Below, piece after piece: positions 39,154 to 47,856 of a stretch of 64,000 bases of DNA; position 1 is the stretch's first letter, and each line of letters begins with the position of its first letter. The DNA comes from Roseofilum halophilum BLCC-M91 (GTDB taxonomy: Bacteria; Cyanobacteriota; Cyanobacteriia; Cyanobacteriales; Desertifilaceae). The translations under genes and the position numbers were made by a program. The notes under the pieces are model-generated. The model saw only the letters and a list, made by a program, of their open reading frames with translations. It was not told where the DNA came from and made no database searches. The DNA is taken from assembly GCF_030068445.1 (NCBI RefSeq), contig NZ_JAQPOK010000079.1, forward strand, positions 30,894-94,893, in the 5' to 3' direction.

Positions 39154-40446
39154 ATGGTGCAGTTAGCAACTCAGATTAATGTTACTGGAATGGGGATTAT
39201 AACAGCGATCGCCCAAACCATTCCCGATTTTACCGAATCCCTATGGGCACAGAAAACGGCATTTGGCTATCTGAAACGCCCTGGTCGGGAAGGAGCGGAG
39301 CCGTTTTTAGGGGCGGAATTGCCCCATCTAGATATCGAGTCTGCACTTCCTGAGTATCGGGGACTGTTGCGAACCGCGAGTTGGAGTTCCCAAGTGGCAA
39401 CATTGGCAATGGCTGAAGCTTGGGAGGATGCAAACTTAAATGCGGCGATCGCCTCCGGGATAATTGACCCGCAACGGATCTCTCTGGTGGTGGGTGGCTC
39501 TAATTTTCAACAGCGATCGCAAAAGGAACTCTGGCAAAAGTATCAATCTAAACCCCAATTCCTTCGCCCCACCTATGGCTTAACCGTTTGGGATACGGAT
39601 ATGGTGGGCATTTTGTCCCAGTGTTTTCAGATCCGAGGTGAAGGCTATACGGTAGGAGCAGCTTCAGCGAGTGGAGCATTAGCCATTATCCATGCAGCGC
39701 GTCAGATTCTCACGGGTGAAGCGGATGTCAGTATTGCCGTAGGAGCGCTGTTTGATTTTTCCGCTTGGGAATGTCAGGGGTTGAGAAATTTGGGAGCGAT
39801 GGGCAGCGATCGCTTTAAGGATCGGCCCGATTTAGCATGTCGCCCTTTTGACCGAGATCGTGATGGTTTTATTTATGGGGAAGGTTGCGGAGTTTTAGTC
39901 CTAGAGCGGGTTGATCTCAGGAAGGTTGATATCCATGGAACTCTCCTAGGATGGGGATTAGCCTTAGATGGTAATCGTTCTCCTGAACCTTCGCAAGCAG
40001 GAGAAGAACGGGCGATGCAGGCAGCGTTAAAAATGTCGAATTTGCAACCCGAACAAATCGATTATGTAAATACCCATGGAACCAGCTCTCCCCTTGGCGA
40101 TCGAACAGAGGTAGCAGCGTTGAAAGGGGTAGGGTTATCCCACTGTTTAGTGAATTCCACCAAATCGTTAACCGGACATTGTTTAACCGGTGCAGGGGTG
40201 GTGGAGGCGATCGCCACTTTGCTGCAACTGAAAGCACAGCGCTGCCATGGAACCCACAATCTCATTCATCCCATTGACTCCGATTTAAGGTGGGTTACCG
40301 AGGCTTCTATACCGGCAGAAATTGAGTATGCGATCGGTAATAGTTTTGCCTTTGGGGGTATGAATGCGGCGATCGCGTTTGGAAAACCTCTCACTCATCC
40401 ACAGGGGATAAGAGCAACTGATAGCGGTATAACCCCACCGGAGTAG
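39154..40446 (+). CDS. Decarboxylative ketosynthase-like protein (Cys to Ser) of the HMGS cassette
   Basis: A 430-residue stand-alone KS-fold protein. The nucleophile Cys is replaced by Ser171 in GAASASGALA. The catalytic His pair is kept (NTHGTSSPLGD near 309, and STKSLTGHCLTGAG near 346). This is the mark of CurC-type KS proteins, which cannot condense but decarboxylate malonyl-ACP to acetyl-ACP. It follows the donor ACP by 107 bp. Its 3' end overlaps the convergent DUF6816-like gene by about 56 bp. The ribosome binding site is weak; GTG at 39157 is an alternative start. Confidence 0.88.
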   Translation: MVQLATQINVTGMGIITAIAQTIPDFTESLWAQKTAFGYLKRPGREGAEPFLGAELPHLDIESALPEYRGLLRTASWSSQVATLAMAEAWEDANLNAAIASGIIDPQRISLVVGGSNFQQRSQKELWQKYQSKPQFLRPTYGLTVWDTDMVGILSQCFQIRGEGYTVGAASASGALAIIHAARQILTGEADVSIAVGALFDFSAWECQGLRNLGAMGSDRFKDRPDLACRPFDRDRDGFIYGEGCGVLVLERVDLRKVDIHGTLLGWGLALDGNRSPEPSQAGEERAMQAALKMSNLQPEQIDYVNTHGTSSPLGDRTEVAALKGVGLSHCLVNSTKSLTGHCLTGAGVVEAIATLLQLKAQRCHGTHNLIHPIDSDLRWVTEASIPAEIEYAIGNSFAFGGMNAAIAFGKPLTHPQGIRATDSGITPPE

Positions 40447-41182
40447 AGAGGGCGCGGAAATAGTCGGGATCTTGGGGAGAGAGATAAATAGCGGTAATTT
40501 GCTCGGCTACAACTTCTTTTGTCTCGGTCAAACGATGGTAAGCTGTCGTAGTTTCCACCTCATTGAGATAAATTTGCCCTTGACTGCGAAACACCTGTTG
40601 AGCGACTTCTGTACTGATAAACCGATCGTCACTGGGGGTTTCTGTCGCCCGTCCCGTAACAATGGAGATCAGTTGTTGATCGGAACTCAAGCGGATAATT
40701 TGCCGATTGGGATTATCCGGATCGACTTTCACCGATCGCAACACTCCCTCGCCTAAATAAGCACTGGCAATATGGGAGCCATTAAACTCGCGATCGGCCA
40801 CAATGGGGTTAAAAATCTGATTGAGGGTGTTTCCCCACGACCAACCCTCACCCTGGAAGGGCAATACCCACTCACTCGCGGGTTGAAAGCGCACCTCAAA
40901 CTCAATCGGTTGATCTAAATATTGCCGATTTCCCTCAAAACCAGGGGTGACCACATCCGGCGCTAAGGGGGCTATCATGTCCTCCAGGGTACTGGTAACT
41001 TGCCAAGTTCCTTCCATCCAGTCAGGATAAATTAAGTCCCCTGTAGCCGCCATTACGGGCGGTTTACTGTGCCAATCGGGAAACTGCTGTAGGCGATCGC
41101 CCAACGCCCCCGCCCAAACTGGAGAGACAACCATCACCCACAGACACAGAGCGATCGCGATTCCTGTAAAGAGCCGTTTCAT
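40391..41182 (-). CDS. DUF6816-like secreted or lumenal protein
   Basis: A 263-residue protein with a clear signal peptide ([15 protein letters not shown], cleavage near VWAGA). The mature part has the pattern [21 protein letters not shown], which I recognise as a cyanobacterial/plastid family (DUF6816-like), probably a beta-barrel of lipocalin type. Function unknown. The 3' end overlaps the KS gene, tail to tail. The DNA just upstream of its start is a fragment copied from a phoH gene. Confidence 0.75.
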   Translation of the reverse strand: MKRLFTGIAIALCLWVMVVSPVWAGALGDRLQQFPDWHSKPPVMAATGDLIYPDWMEGTWQVTSTLEDMIAPLAPDVVTPGFEGNRQYLDQPIEFEVRFQPASEWVLPFQGEGWSWGNTLNQIFNPIVADREFNGSHIASAYLGEGVLRSVKVDPDNPNRQIIRLSSDQQLISIVTGRATETPSDDRFISTEVAQQVFRSQGQIYLNEVETTTAYHRLTETKEVVAEQITAIYLSPQDPDYFRALSTPVGLYRYQLLLSPVDE

Positions 41183-41185
41183 AGC

Positions 41186-41290
41186 GATCGAAATCCCAAC
41201 CGTGTTAACACCATCTTCATCTGTGCTGGAGTCGTATTTTGAGCATCATCCACAATCATAAACGAATTATTCAAACTGCGGTCAAAATCA
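41186..41290 (-). pseudogene. Fragment of a phoH-like gene (Walker B region)
   Basis: On the minus strand this ~100-bp piece reads like PhoH around its Walker B motif: [20 protein letters not shown], then [10 protein letters not shown]. The same region of the intact phoH lies at 42485-42575 (there DEAQ) and is visibly similar at the DNA level. The rest of the gene is missing. It is a remnant of duplication or rearrangement. Confidence 0.72.
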
Positions 41291-41307
41291 ACCGCTCATA
41301 CTGGTAT

Positions 41308-41545
41308 CGCCGATCTTGTAGGTTAGGTTGACAAAAGTTGCCAGCGATTTGGGATGGTGCGTTATGCGGAAATATCATTGATTTGTAACCATTCACATTT
41401 TCTGGCCGCATAACACACCCTACCTATGATGGTGTCGCCCCCGTAGGGTGTGTTGCGGCATCGATAATGGAAAAAATCCGTATAATTAATAGTGCGATCG
41501 CCGATATTGTAGGTTGGGTTGACAAAAGGAAACCCAACACCCTCG
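41308..41545. repeat. Partial copies of the GTAGGTTGGGTTGA repeat family
   Basis: CGCCGATCTTGTAGGTTAGG at 41309-41328 and CGCCGATATTGTAGGTTGGG at 41499-41518, both followed by TTGACAAAAG. The second continues with AAACCCAACACC. They are a direct pair flanking a ~170-bp segment. Related to the inverted repeats at 37141 and 46022. Confidence 0.55.
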
Positions 41546-41732
41546 GAACCCAGATTAAATGCGGTAGGATAGACATTGGATAGATTTTGTAGATTGCCGT
41601 GAGCGAAACCGTCTATATTGGCGAAAAAGATACTCCTGCTGGCAGAGATCGCGGTATGCCGGACGATCGCGCCAGTCAGGAGATTTGGGCGTGCTTACCC
41701 TGGAAGCGTTGTAGGGAAAATTGCAAGGAGAG

Positions 41733-41990
41733 ATGAGCAAAAAACAAAAACTGTTACGGCAAGTTCTGAACAATCCTAAAAATGTTAACTTCAAAGATAT
41801 GGTGAGCCTGGTTGAAGCATTTGGCTTTACTCTGGATCGGATTAATGGTAGCCACCATATCTTTACCCATCCAGACATTCCTGAACTCGTTAATATTCAG
41901 AACGTTAAAGGTAGTGCCAAACCCTATCAAGTCCGGCAATTTTTAACCTTAGTCGAAACCTACAACTTAACTTTAGAGGAGGATGTATGA
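41733..41990 (+). CDS. hicA: HicA-like mRNA interferase toxin
   Basis: An 85-residue protein with the HicA double-stranded-RNA-binding pattern. The catalytic His lies in GSHHIFTHPD, followed by V.G.AKPYQVRQFL. The toxin would cut mRNA or tmRNA. The start was set at ATG 41733 because an AAGGAG site lies just upstream; a TTG at 41721 is the longer option. It overlaps hicB by 4 bp (ATGA). The toxin-first order is normal for hicAB. Confidence 0.85.
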   Translation: MSKKQKLLRQVLNNPKNVNFKDMVSLVEAFGFTLDRINGSHHIFTHPDIPELVNIQNVKGSAKPYQVRQFLTLVETYNLTLEEDV

Positions 41991-42214
41991 AAGATTATCA
42001 TATCAATATTTTCTACAGCGAAGATGATGAAGGATACATTGCTGATATCCCCGATTTGCAATTTTGCTCTGCCTTTGGTGCAACCCCAACTGAAGCCCTC
42101 CAGGAATTAGAAATCGCTAAACAGGCATGGCTAGACACAGCGCGATCGCAAGGTAAGCCCGTTCCTCAACCCACCTATCGACCTATTATTTATCAACTCA
42201 AAACTGCCTCATGA
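41987..42214 (+). CDS. hicB: HicB-like antitoxin
   Basis: A 75-residue HicB-fold antitoxin with the partial RNase-H-like pattern YSEDDEGYIADIPDL, then FGATPTEALQELEIAKQAWL. It begins inside the hicA stop codon, so translation is coupled. No C-terminal DNA-binding helix-turn-helix or ribbon-helix-helix domain is evident in this short form. It should bind and silence HicA. Confidence 0.87.
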   Translation: MKDYHINIFYSEDDEGYIADIPDLQFCSAFGATPTEALQELEIAKQAWLDTARSQGKPVPQPTYRPIIYQLKTAS

Positions 42215-42284
42215 AACTCACGATACGACAAATTGTCGTCTAGCGCCAACCAGACTTTTGCCCAGCGCCAAGCGCTCTATCCCC

Positions 42285-43247
42285 CTAAAGAGCCTTTTCA
42301 TACCGCTCATAAGCCGTTACAATTCGTTGTACCAAAGGATGACGCACCACATCCGATTGGGTCAACTTACAAAACCCAACCCCTTCCACATTCCTTAAAA
42401 TCTCCTCCGCCACTGCCAAACCCGATCGCTGATGGCCCGGTAAATCCGTTTGCGTCACATCCCCCGTCACCACCATCCGCGATCCAAACCCCAACCGGGT
42501 TAGCACCATCTTTATCTGAGCCGGAGTCGTATTCTGAGCCTCATCCACAATAATAAACGAATTATTCAAACTGCGACCGCGCATATACGCCAACGGAGCC
42601 ACCTCAATCACCCCTCGCTCCATCAAATTTCCAATCTTCTCCGGCTCAATAAACTCATACAGGGCATCATAAAGGGGCCGCAGAAACGGATTCACCTTTT
42701 GTTGGAGATCTCCAGGCAAAAACCCCAACTTTTCCCCCGCTTCCACAGCCGGACGAGTTAAAATCAAGCGCTCATACTGATTATCCAGCAGTGCTTTCAC
42801 CGCCAAAACCGCCGCCAAATAGGTTTTTCCCGTTCCAGCCGGGCCAATACAAAACGTCAAATCCTGAGTTCGCACCGACTCCACATAGCGCTTTTGGGCA
42901 AAGGTTTTCGCCCGAATCTCCTCCCCGCGACGGGTACGAGCAAGGACATTTTTCTTCAGATCCTGATGCTCATCCTGCCGGCCCGTATCCAAAGCATGGC
43001 GGGCCGTCAGCACATCCACACCAGAGAGCAACTTACCCTTACCCCAGAACTCTTCGAGCGATCGCACCAAAGCCAAACATAACTCCACCTGCTTCCCTGT
43101 GCCCGAAATCAGCAACTCCTGACCCCTCAACACCACGGTAGCTCCCGTTTGTCTACTGAGGATTTTCAGGTTCTCGCCCTGAACTCCCGACAATGCGATC
43201 GCACTATCGGGACTCGGCAGCTCAATGATTGCCTGTTCATTGCTCAT
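42285..43247 (-). CDS. phoH: PhoH-family ATPase
   Basis: About 320 residues. An N-terminal KH-like segment (LPSPDSAIALSGVQGENL) is followed by the PhoH ATPase domain with Walker A GPAGTGKTYLAAVLAV, Walker B FIIVDEAQNTTP and VVTGDVTQTDLPG. PhoH/YbeZ proteins act in RNA and ribosome maintenance. The start was set at the internal Met before SNEQAI (43247), which matches the family; a longer frame runs to 43268. It is the last gene of the ffh-rpsP-khpA-phoH neighbourhood seen in many cyanobacteria. Confidence 0.9.
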   Translation of the reverse strand: MSNEQAIIELPSPDSAIALSGVQGENLKILSRQTGATVVLRGQELLISGTGKQVELCLALVRSLEEFWGKGKLLSGVDVLTARHALDTGRQDEHQDLKKNVLARTRRGEEIRAKTFAQKRYVESVRTQDLTFCIGPAGTGKTYLAAVLAVKALLDNQYERLILTRPAVEAGEKLGFLPGDLQQKVNPFLRPLYDALYEFIEPEKIGNLMERGVIEVAPLAYMRGRSLNNSFIIVDEAQNTTPAQIKMVLTRLGFGSRMVVTGDVTQTDLPGHQRSGLAVAEEILRNVEGVGFCKLTQSDVVRHPLVQRIVTAYERYEKAL

Positions 43248-43290
43248 AATCCACCGCAACCCCAGCAAGGGATGGCCAGTCGTTTAGTCC

Positions 43291-43689
43291 TCATCGGCGA
43301 TAAGGCCCTTGAACTCGGCGCGGTTCTGGTCGCGATGGTCTTCGGGGTTTACTCCGATCCCGGACTCGAACCTCCTCCTGGTGTCCATGAGACTCGTGGC
43401 GATCGCCAGCCACATGGAACCCACCATACACATCCAAATAAACCGACTGTCCCGCAGCCTGAGCCGTCGTTGACAGCACCGTTCGGATCGCCTCTATATT
43501 CCGGCCACCTCGACCATACACCTTCGCCTTATCCTTCGGTGAAAACGCCACCCGTATCCACACCAGAGGCTTACTCGTAGACAGCTCACAATCGATCTTC
43601 AACTCCTCTGGAAACTCTAGGAACGGATGAACCAGCATCCGCACCAACTCCCAATAATCTGGAGTTGGCGAAGTCGATTGTGTTGTCAT
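43291..43689 (-). CDS. khpA: KhpA-like KH-domain RNA-binding protein
   Basis: About 132 residues with a single KH domain: ELVRMLVHPFLEFPEELKI, the GxxG-type loop in VYGRGGRNIEAIRTVL, then VYLDVYGG. It ends with a basic, charged tail (HGHQEEVRVRDRS onwards) likely to add RNA affinity. The Met at 43689 (MTTQSTS) is preferred; a longer frame overlaps rpsP. It follows rpsP by 4 bp and is certainly co-transcribed. Confidence 0.87.
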   Translation of the reverse strand: MTTQSTSPTPDYWELVRMLVHPFLEFPEELKIDCELSTSKPLVWIRVAFSPKDKAKVYGRGGRNIEAIRTVLSTTAQAAGQSVYLDVYGGFHVAGDRHESHGHQEEVRVRDRSKPRRPSRPEPRRVQGPYRR

Positions 43690-43693
43690 CTCA

Positions 43694-43957
43694 TTAGTTT
43701 TCTGCAGTTGTTGCTTTGAGTTGTTCAAAGACATTCGCTTTTTCAAGGATATTACGCACAGTATCAGTCGGTTGAGCGCCTTGTTTTAAGCGCCGTACAA
43801 TTCCCGGCACATCAAGGCGAGTCTCATCCGTTCTCGGATTATAAAACCCCAACTCTTCCAAAGGACGAGCTTCTCGGCGAGTCGTACTCGGCATCGCCAC
43901 AATCCGATAGCTCACTTCCCGTTTCTTACCAAACCGTTTCAATCGTAACTTAATCAT
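43694..43957 (-). CDS. rpsP: 30S ribosomal protein bS16
   Basis: An 87-residue protein with the canonical bS16 start [20 protein letters not shown] and [14 protein letters not shown]. It assembles into the small ribosomal subunit. It lies 4 bp upstream of khpA. In the usual cyanobacterial order ffh is next upstream, but here two defence-type genes intervene. Confidence 0.97.
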   Translation of the reverse strand: MIKLRLKRFGKKREVSYRIVAMPSTTRREARPLEELGFYNPRTDETRLDVPGIVRRLKQGAQPTDTVRNILEKANVFEQLKATTAEN

Positions 43958-44095
43958 CGCTTTCCTTCAGCACTAAGCTTTTCGATTTTAGACACTCAAC
44001 TCCTCATCATACCATTTTTTCACCGCTATACCCATAATTAACAATTTAGAACACAAATCCTCTCCGTTCCTCCATGTCTCTGTGGTTCATCCCCC

Positions 44096-44722
44096 TCACC
44101 TCCTGTTCACCTTTTTCAACTCTTCAACCAATAGATGAACCCGTGTTAACGGGTTATTCGAGTCATTCTCCTCTTGCTCTTCCATTAACCGTTTGGCTCC
44201 TTTAATAGCACTCTCCTGTTCTGTTTGGAGATGGGGATAATAATCTCTACCTTTTTCTTTTACATAAGATTCATTAGGCTTAAGAATCTCCTGCTTTTTA
44301 AATATTCTGTCCACTTTGTCACATACTTGCTCGCTGGTCAATGGACTACTCGTATACTCGAAATGTAGTAAAAACCACAGATCGAAACAGGGAATTGAAA
44401 AGATCGGTTCATCATCCTTGGTCATTTTACACGCTTCGTCAAATTCTAGGCGATCGCCATCAAACACGCAATAGAGGCGATCGGGTTTTTCCTTCTCTTG
44501 CAACCGCTTCCCTTCTTGCACCACTTTTCTGGCATCACCACTCTTTCCTCCAGACGCTGCCACCACTTCAATCTTAGTTGTCACTAATTGCAGATCTTCT
44601 TTCAAAGATTGAAAATATTGATATTCTGTCTTGCCCTCAACCACAATAAGAAAATAGTCTTTTGGCTTTCGATCGCCCTGCTTACGTTTTAATTTATTCT
44701 CCGATTTGCCTTTACGCGCCAT
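44096..44722 (-). CDS. rloB: RloB/AbiLii-like protein
   Basis: A 208-residue protein starting with a Lys-rich segment, then YFLIVVEGKTEYQYFQSL and LYCVFDGDRLEFDEA. The conserved Glu and the DxD pair are the acidic motifs of the RloB family, which has a Toprim-like core. It follows the ATPase gene by only 2 bp. The two form the RloAB / AbiL type pair, linked to phage defence by abortive infection. The protein may be the effector, but its target is not known. Confidence 0.83.
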   Translation of the reverse strand: MARKGKSENKLKRKQGDRKPKDYFLIVVEGKTEYQYFQSLKEDLQLVTTKIEVVAASGGKSGDARKVVQEGKRLQEKEKPDRLYCVFDGDRLEFDEACKMTKDDEPIFSIPCFDLWFLLHFEYTSSPLTSEQVCDKVDRIFKKQEILKPNESYVKEKGRDYYPHLQTEQESAIKGAKRLMEEQEENDSNNPLTRVHLLVEELKKVNRR

Positions 44723-44724
44723 GA

Positions 44725-45981
44725 TTAAATTTTCAGACCTCCCACAAATGGAATCGCACCATAGCGCCCCAGTAAATACCCTCTTTGCAGAGATTCATCC
44801 TCACGGGGACGAAATTCTAGGAGTGAATATAAATGGGTTTTTTGCCGCTCTTTTTCCGTAAACCAAATTTGATCTTGGCGAAACAAATCTTGGTCTAAAA
44901 GCGTGGTATCATGGGTAGTAAAGATTAACTGAGCATGATGGGGATTTGTTTCTAGATTATGGAACATTTCTACCAAACTACGGGCTAACGTAGGATGCAG
45001 ACTCCTTTCGAGTTCATCGATCGCGATGACCTTCCCATCTTGCAACGCTTCAATCCATACGCCCCCCAATTCAAACAGTCTTTGTGTCCCATCAGACTCA
45101 TCATCGATAGACCAACTTAGTGAAAAAGCCTTACGGGAAGGGGTTCCTTTTTTATAAGGTTGATAAGCAAAACTAATTCTTTCATCTTTAAAGTTGATGT
45201 TAGAAATCTCATTATTAGATTGATTTAATAAGTCAACTATTTTTTTCTTAAAGTCTTGATCTGAAATACATTTATGAGCTGTATACTCTCTATGTTTTTT
45301 TTTAGAGTCTAGCGTTGTAATTACATTTAGATTCGTCTTAAACCAATTAAATACCTCCAGCAGTTGAGGATGGTTATTTTGAGCTGCATGGGATAAAAAC
45401 AAGGAATTCGGGCGCACTAAATCCTTAATCCGTTGCTTTTCGCCTTTTAAGCTGGGGAACGACCATTCATAGCCGCGACTGCTAGGATTCAAATCTTGAT
45501 TTTTAATATTATGTTTGCGAGTAAACCAAGTTTGCGCTCGTTGTTTTGGATAAGCAATTAACCATTCTTCAATCACATGAGTTTTGTATAAACAAACTCC
45601 ATATTCATAGCGAATACTATTCTGAATGAAAAGAATGTTGAATTCTGTAATGCTATTAGGAAAGACCATACGAAAGGGGGATTGTTCGATTTCATATTCC
45701 ATCAAAAAAGGCTGAACATCAAATTCATCTCCTTCTTGCATTCGACTAGCGGAATTTATGACAATATTCTGAAGCGTTCTCAGAGCGCGAACTAAATTAC
45801 TTTTTCCAGAGGCATTGGGGCCATAAATTGCTGTACTCTTGAGCAAGTGTAAATCCTTAGAGTTGGGCGCAGCAAAGGTATGGCTTTCCCAGAAATTATC
45901 CACATCCTCAGAAGCCACCAGACTTAAAGTTTGACATTCATTAATTGAGCGATAGTTAGTAACGCTAAACTCGATTAGCAT
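44725..45981 (-). CDS. rloA: RloA/AbiLi-like AAA ATPase
   Basis: A 418-residue ABC/OLD-type ATPase. It starts MLIEFSVTNYRSINECQTLS with Walker A YGPNASGKSNLVRAL near 53-67. The C-terminal part has VIAIDELERSLHPTLARSLV (Walker B) and LIFTTHDTTLLD (switch His). It probably senses phage infection and controls RloB. The pair is inserted between ffh and rpsP, and a dispersed inverted repeat lies at its upstream edge. The layout resembles PARIS-type ATPase/Toprim pairs, but the RloAB match is closer. Confidence 0.85.
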   Translation of the reverse strand: MLIEFSVTNYRSINECQTLSLVASEDVDNFWESHTFAAPNSKDLHLLKSTAIYGPNASGKSNLVRALRTLQNIVINSASRMQEGDEFDVQPFLMEYEIEQSPFRMVFPNSITEFNILFIQNSIRYEYGVCLYKTHVIEEWLIAYPKQRAQTWFTRKHNIKNQDLNPSSRGYEWSFPSLKGEKQRIKDLVRPNSLFLSHAAQNNHPQLLEVFNWFKTNLNVITTLDSKKKHREYTAHKCISDQDFKKKIVDLLNQSNNEISNINFKDERISFAYQPYKKGTPSRKAFSLSWSIDDESDGTQRLFELGGVWIEALQDGKVIAIDELERSLHPTLARSLVEMFHNLETNPHHAQLIFTTHDTTLLDQDLFRQDQIWFTEKERQKTHLYSLLEFRPREDESLQRGYLLGRYGAIPFVGGLKI

Positions 45982-46021
45982 AAAATTCGATATGTCATCT
46001 GAATTGTCCGATTATGGAACC

Positions 46022-46087
46022 CAAGCGGAAAACCCAACTAAGCGTCTGACGAAAGTTGGGTTTCACTGCCGTTCAACCCAACCTACA
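46022..46087. repeat. Inverted repeat at the border of the RloAB insertion
   Basis: Arms AAAACCCAACT and AGTTGGGTTT, followed by CACTGCCGTTCAACCCAACC. It shares the string GGTTGGGTTGAACGGCAGTG (in reverse) with the element at 37141-37216. It lies exactly between the start of rloA and the end of ffh. Confidence 0.7.
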
Positions 46088-46092
46088 ACTGT

Positions 46093-47538
46093 CTACAACT
46101 GTCCAAAACCCTTCTTCTTCTTTTTCTTCTTCTTCGGCGCTCCACCATAGCCTTGCCAACCCGGAGCCGGAGGTCGGCCGCCCCCAAACATTCCTGGGCC
46201 GCCACCGCCTCCAGGGAATCCTGCGGGTAACCCCGGAAACTGCCCCTGTCCCATCTGCTGCATCATCGATCGCATCTTTTGGAAATCACTCACCAGTTTA
46301 CTCACATCTTTCTCCGAATGGCCCGACCCCTTGGCAATGCGTCGCCGACGACTCGGAGAACTCGACAACAGATCCGGATTCTTACGCTCTTCGGTCGTCA
46401 TCGAACCAATCATCGCCTCCGATCGCTTCAACTGTACCTCACCCTGTTCCAACTGATCCGCATTCAACTTACCCATCCCTGGAATCATCTTCATCAGACC
46501 CCCCAGCGACCCCATACTCTTCATCAGCCGCGTCTGCTTCAGAAAATCCGTAAAATCAAACTGGGCCGAAAGAATCTTCTCCTGCATCTTGGCCGCATCG
46601 GCCAAATCCACCTCTTCCTGAGCCTTCTCCACCAGCGTCAGCACATCCCCCATGCCCAAAATCCGGGAAGCCATCCGATCCGGATAAAACGGTTGCAGAG
46701 CCTCCACCTTCTCCCCAACCCCAATAAACTTAATCGGTTGTCCCGAAATTCGCCGCACCGACAGAGCCGCACCCCCGCGACTATCCCCATCCATCTTCGT
46801 CAGAATCGCCCCCGTAATCCCAATCTGTTCGTGGAACGTATGGGTCAAATTTGCCGCCTCTTGCCCCATCATTGCATCCACCACCAACAGGGTCTCATGG
46901 GGATTCACTGCCGCCTTAATATCGGCCAACTCCGTCATCATATCGGCATCAATTTGCAGCCGACCCGCCGTATCAATAATGACCGTATCCGCACCATCCT
47001 CTCTCGCCGCTTCCACCCCTTGCCGGGCAATCTCCACCGGATTGGCATCCGACCCCAGCTCAAACACCGGCACATCAATCTGTTTACCCAAAGTAATCAA
47101 CTGATCGATCGCCGCCGGACGATACACATCTGTTGCCACCAAATAACACGAGCGCTCCTGCTTCCGCAAATACAAGGCCAACTTCGCCGAAGCCGTCGTT
47201 TTCCCCGTTCCTTGCAACCCCGCCATCAATACCACCGTCAAACCGGGTTCAATGTGCGCTAGGGGGGCATTCTCTCCCCCCATCACCGCCACCAGCTCAT
47301 CATGCACAATCTTGATAAACTGCTGATCCGGGCGCACCCCGCTCACCACTTCCGCCCCTTGGGCCTTGGATTCCACCTCAGCAATAAAATTCTTCACCAC
47401 TTGCAGATTTACATCCGCTTCCAACAAGGCACGACGGACTTCCCGCAGGGCTTCCTTAATATTGGTCTGACTAATTTTGTCTTGTCCCCGGAGGCTTTTC
47501 CAGGCAGACTCTAGGCGATCGGCGAGGGCATCAAACAT
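46093..47538 (-). CDS. ffh: Signal recognition particle protein Ffh
   Basis: A 481-residue SRP54-type GTPase. It starts MFDALADRLESAWKSLRG (N domain). The G domain follows: GLQGTGKTTASAKLAL, DTAGRLQID and TKMDGDSRGG. The M domain is Met-rich (MRSMMQQMGQGQ) with a Gly/Pro-rich end and a Lys run. It binds signal sequences of nascent membrane proteins with the 4.5S/SRP RNA. Full length for the family. Confidence 0.97.
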   Translation of the reverse strand: MFDALADRLESAWKSLRGQDKISQTNIKEALREVRRALLEADVNLQVVKNFIAEVESKAQGAEVVSGVRPDQQFIKIVHDELVAVMGGENAPLAHIEPGLTVVLMAGLQGTGKTTASAKLALYLRKQERSCYLVATDVYRPAAIDQLITLGKQIDVPVFELGSDANPVEIARQGVEAAREDGADTVIIDTAGRLQIDADMMTELADIKAAVNPHETLLVVDAMMGQEAANLTHTFHEQIGITGAILTKMDGDSRGGAALSVRRISGQPIKFIGVGEKVEALQPFYPDRMASRILGMGDVLTLVEKAQEEVDLADAAKMQEKILSAQFDFTDFLKQTRLMKSMGSLGGLMKMIPGMGKLNADQLEQGEVQLKRSEAMIGSMTTEERKNPDLLSSSPSRRRRIAKGSGHSEKDVSKLVSDFQKMRSMMQQMGQGQFPGLPAGFPGGGGGPGMFGGGRPPAPGWQGYGGAPKKKKKKKKGFGQL

Positions 47539-47856
47539 ATACTAATGATCTATTCACTCAGGTTAAGCATTCAATTTAGGCGCGATGGAAACGCAATGCG
47601 CCCATAGCTGACCTGAGAGCATTTTAGCGGAGGGTTTGGTTGGCTTGCAATCGGGGCGATCGCCAATTTCTCCCAATCTCAGCATTCATATATCATAAAA
47701 TAACTTATTTGTCAATATCAAAACCAGCAACTTTAAAAAAACCTTGGGATTTAGGTAAAATTGCTCTAAAATTAAACCCTAAAAACAAACCCTAAAAAAC
47801 CTGTTAATCTGTAACTTCGGGTGCTTCCTATCCTAAACATTGAAGATCCAAACCCT
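47539..47856. other. 318-bp divergent promoter region
   Basis: Lies between ffh (minus) and the PBP2 gene (plus). AT-rich near 47685-47815, with several CCTAAA-type short direct repeats just before the PBP2 start. No gene is seen. It should hold both promoters. Confidence 0.5.

Larger units (their letters stand above)
41183..41720. other. 538-bp gap with phoH fragment and dispersed repeats
   Basis: Contains the phoH-derived fragment (41186-41290), two partial copies of the GTAGGTTGGGTTGACAAAAG repeat, and a self-complementary stretch with ACACACCCTACC and GTAGGGTGTGTT arms (about 41411-41453). No intact gene. The sequence just before hicA (about 41590-41720) has no recognisable gene but must include the hicAB control region. 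Confidence 0.55.

Noticed and set aside
42233..43580. Pro-rich open frames on the + strand opposite phoH and khpA
   Set aside because: Their composition reflects the reverse of real coding sequence, with no ribosome binding sites or motifs.
46279..47262. Long open frame (about 327 codons) on the + strand opposite ffh
   Set aside because: It is antisense to a clearly conserved gene, has biased His/Arg/Leu-rich composition typical of shadow frames, and shows no motif.
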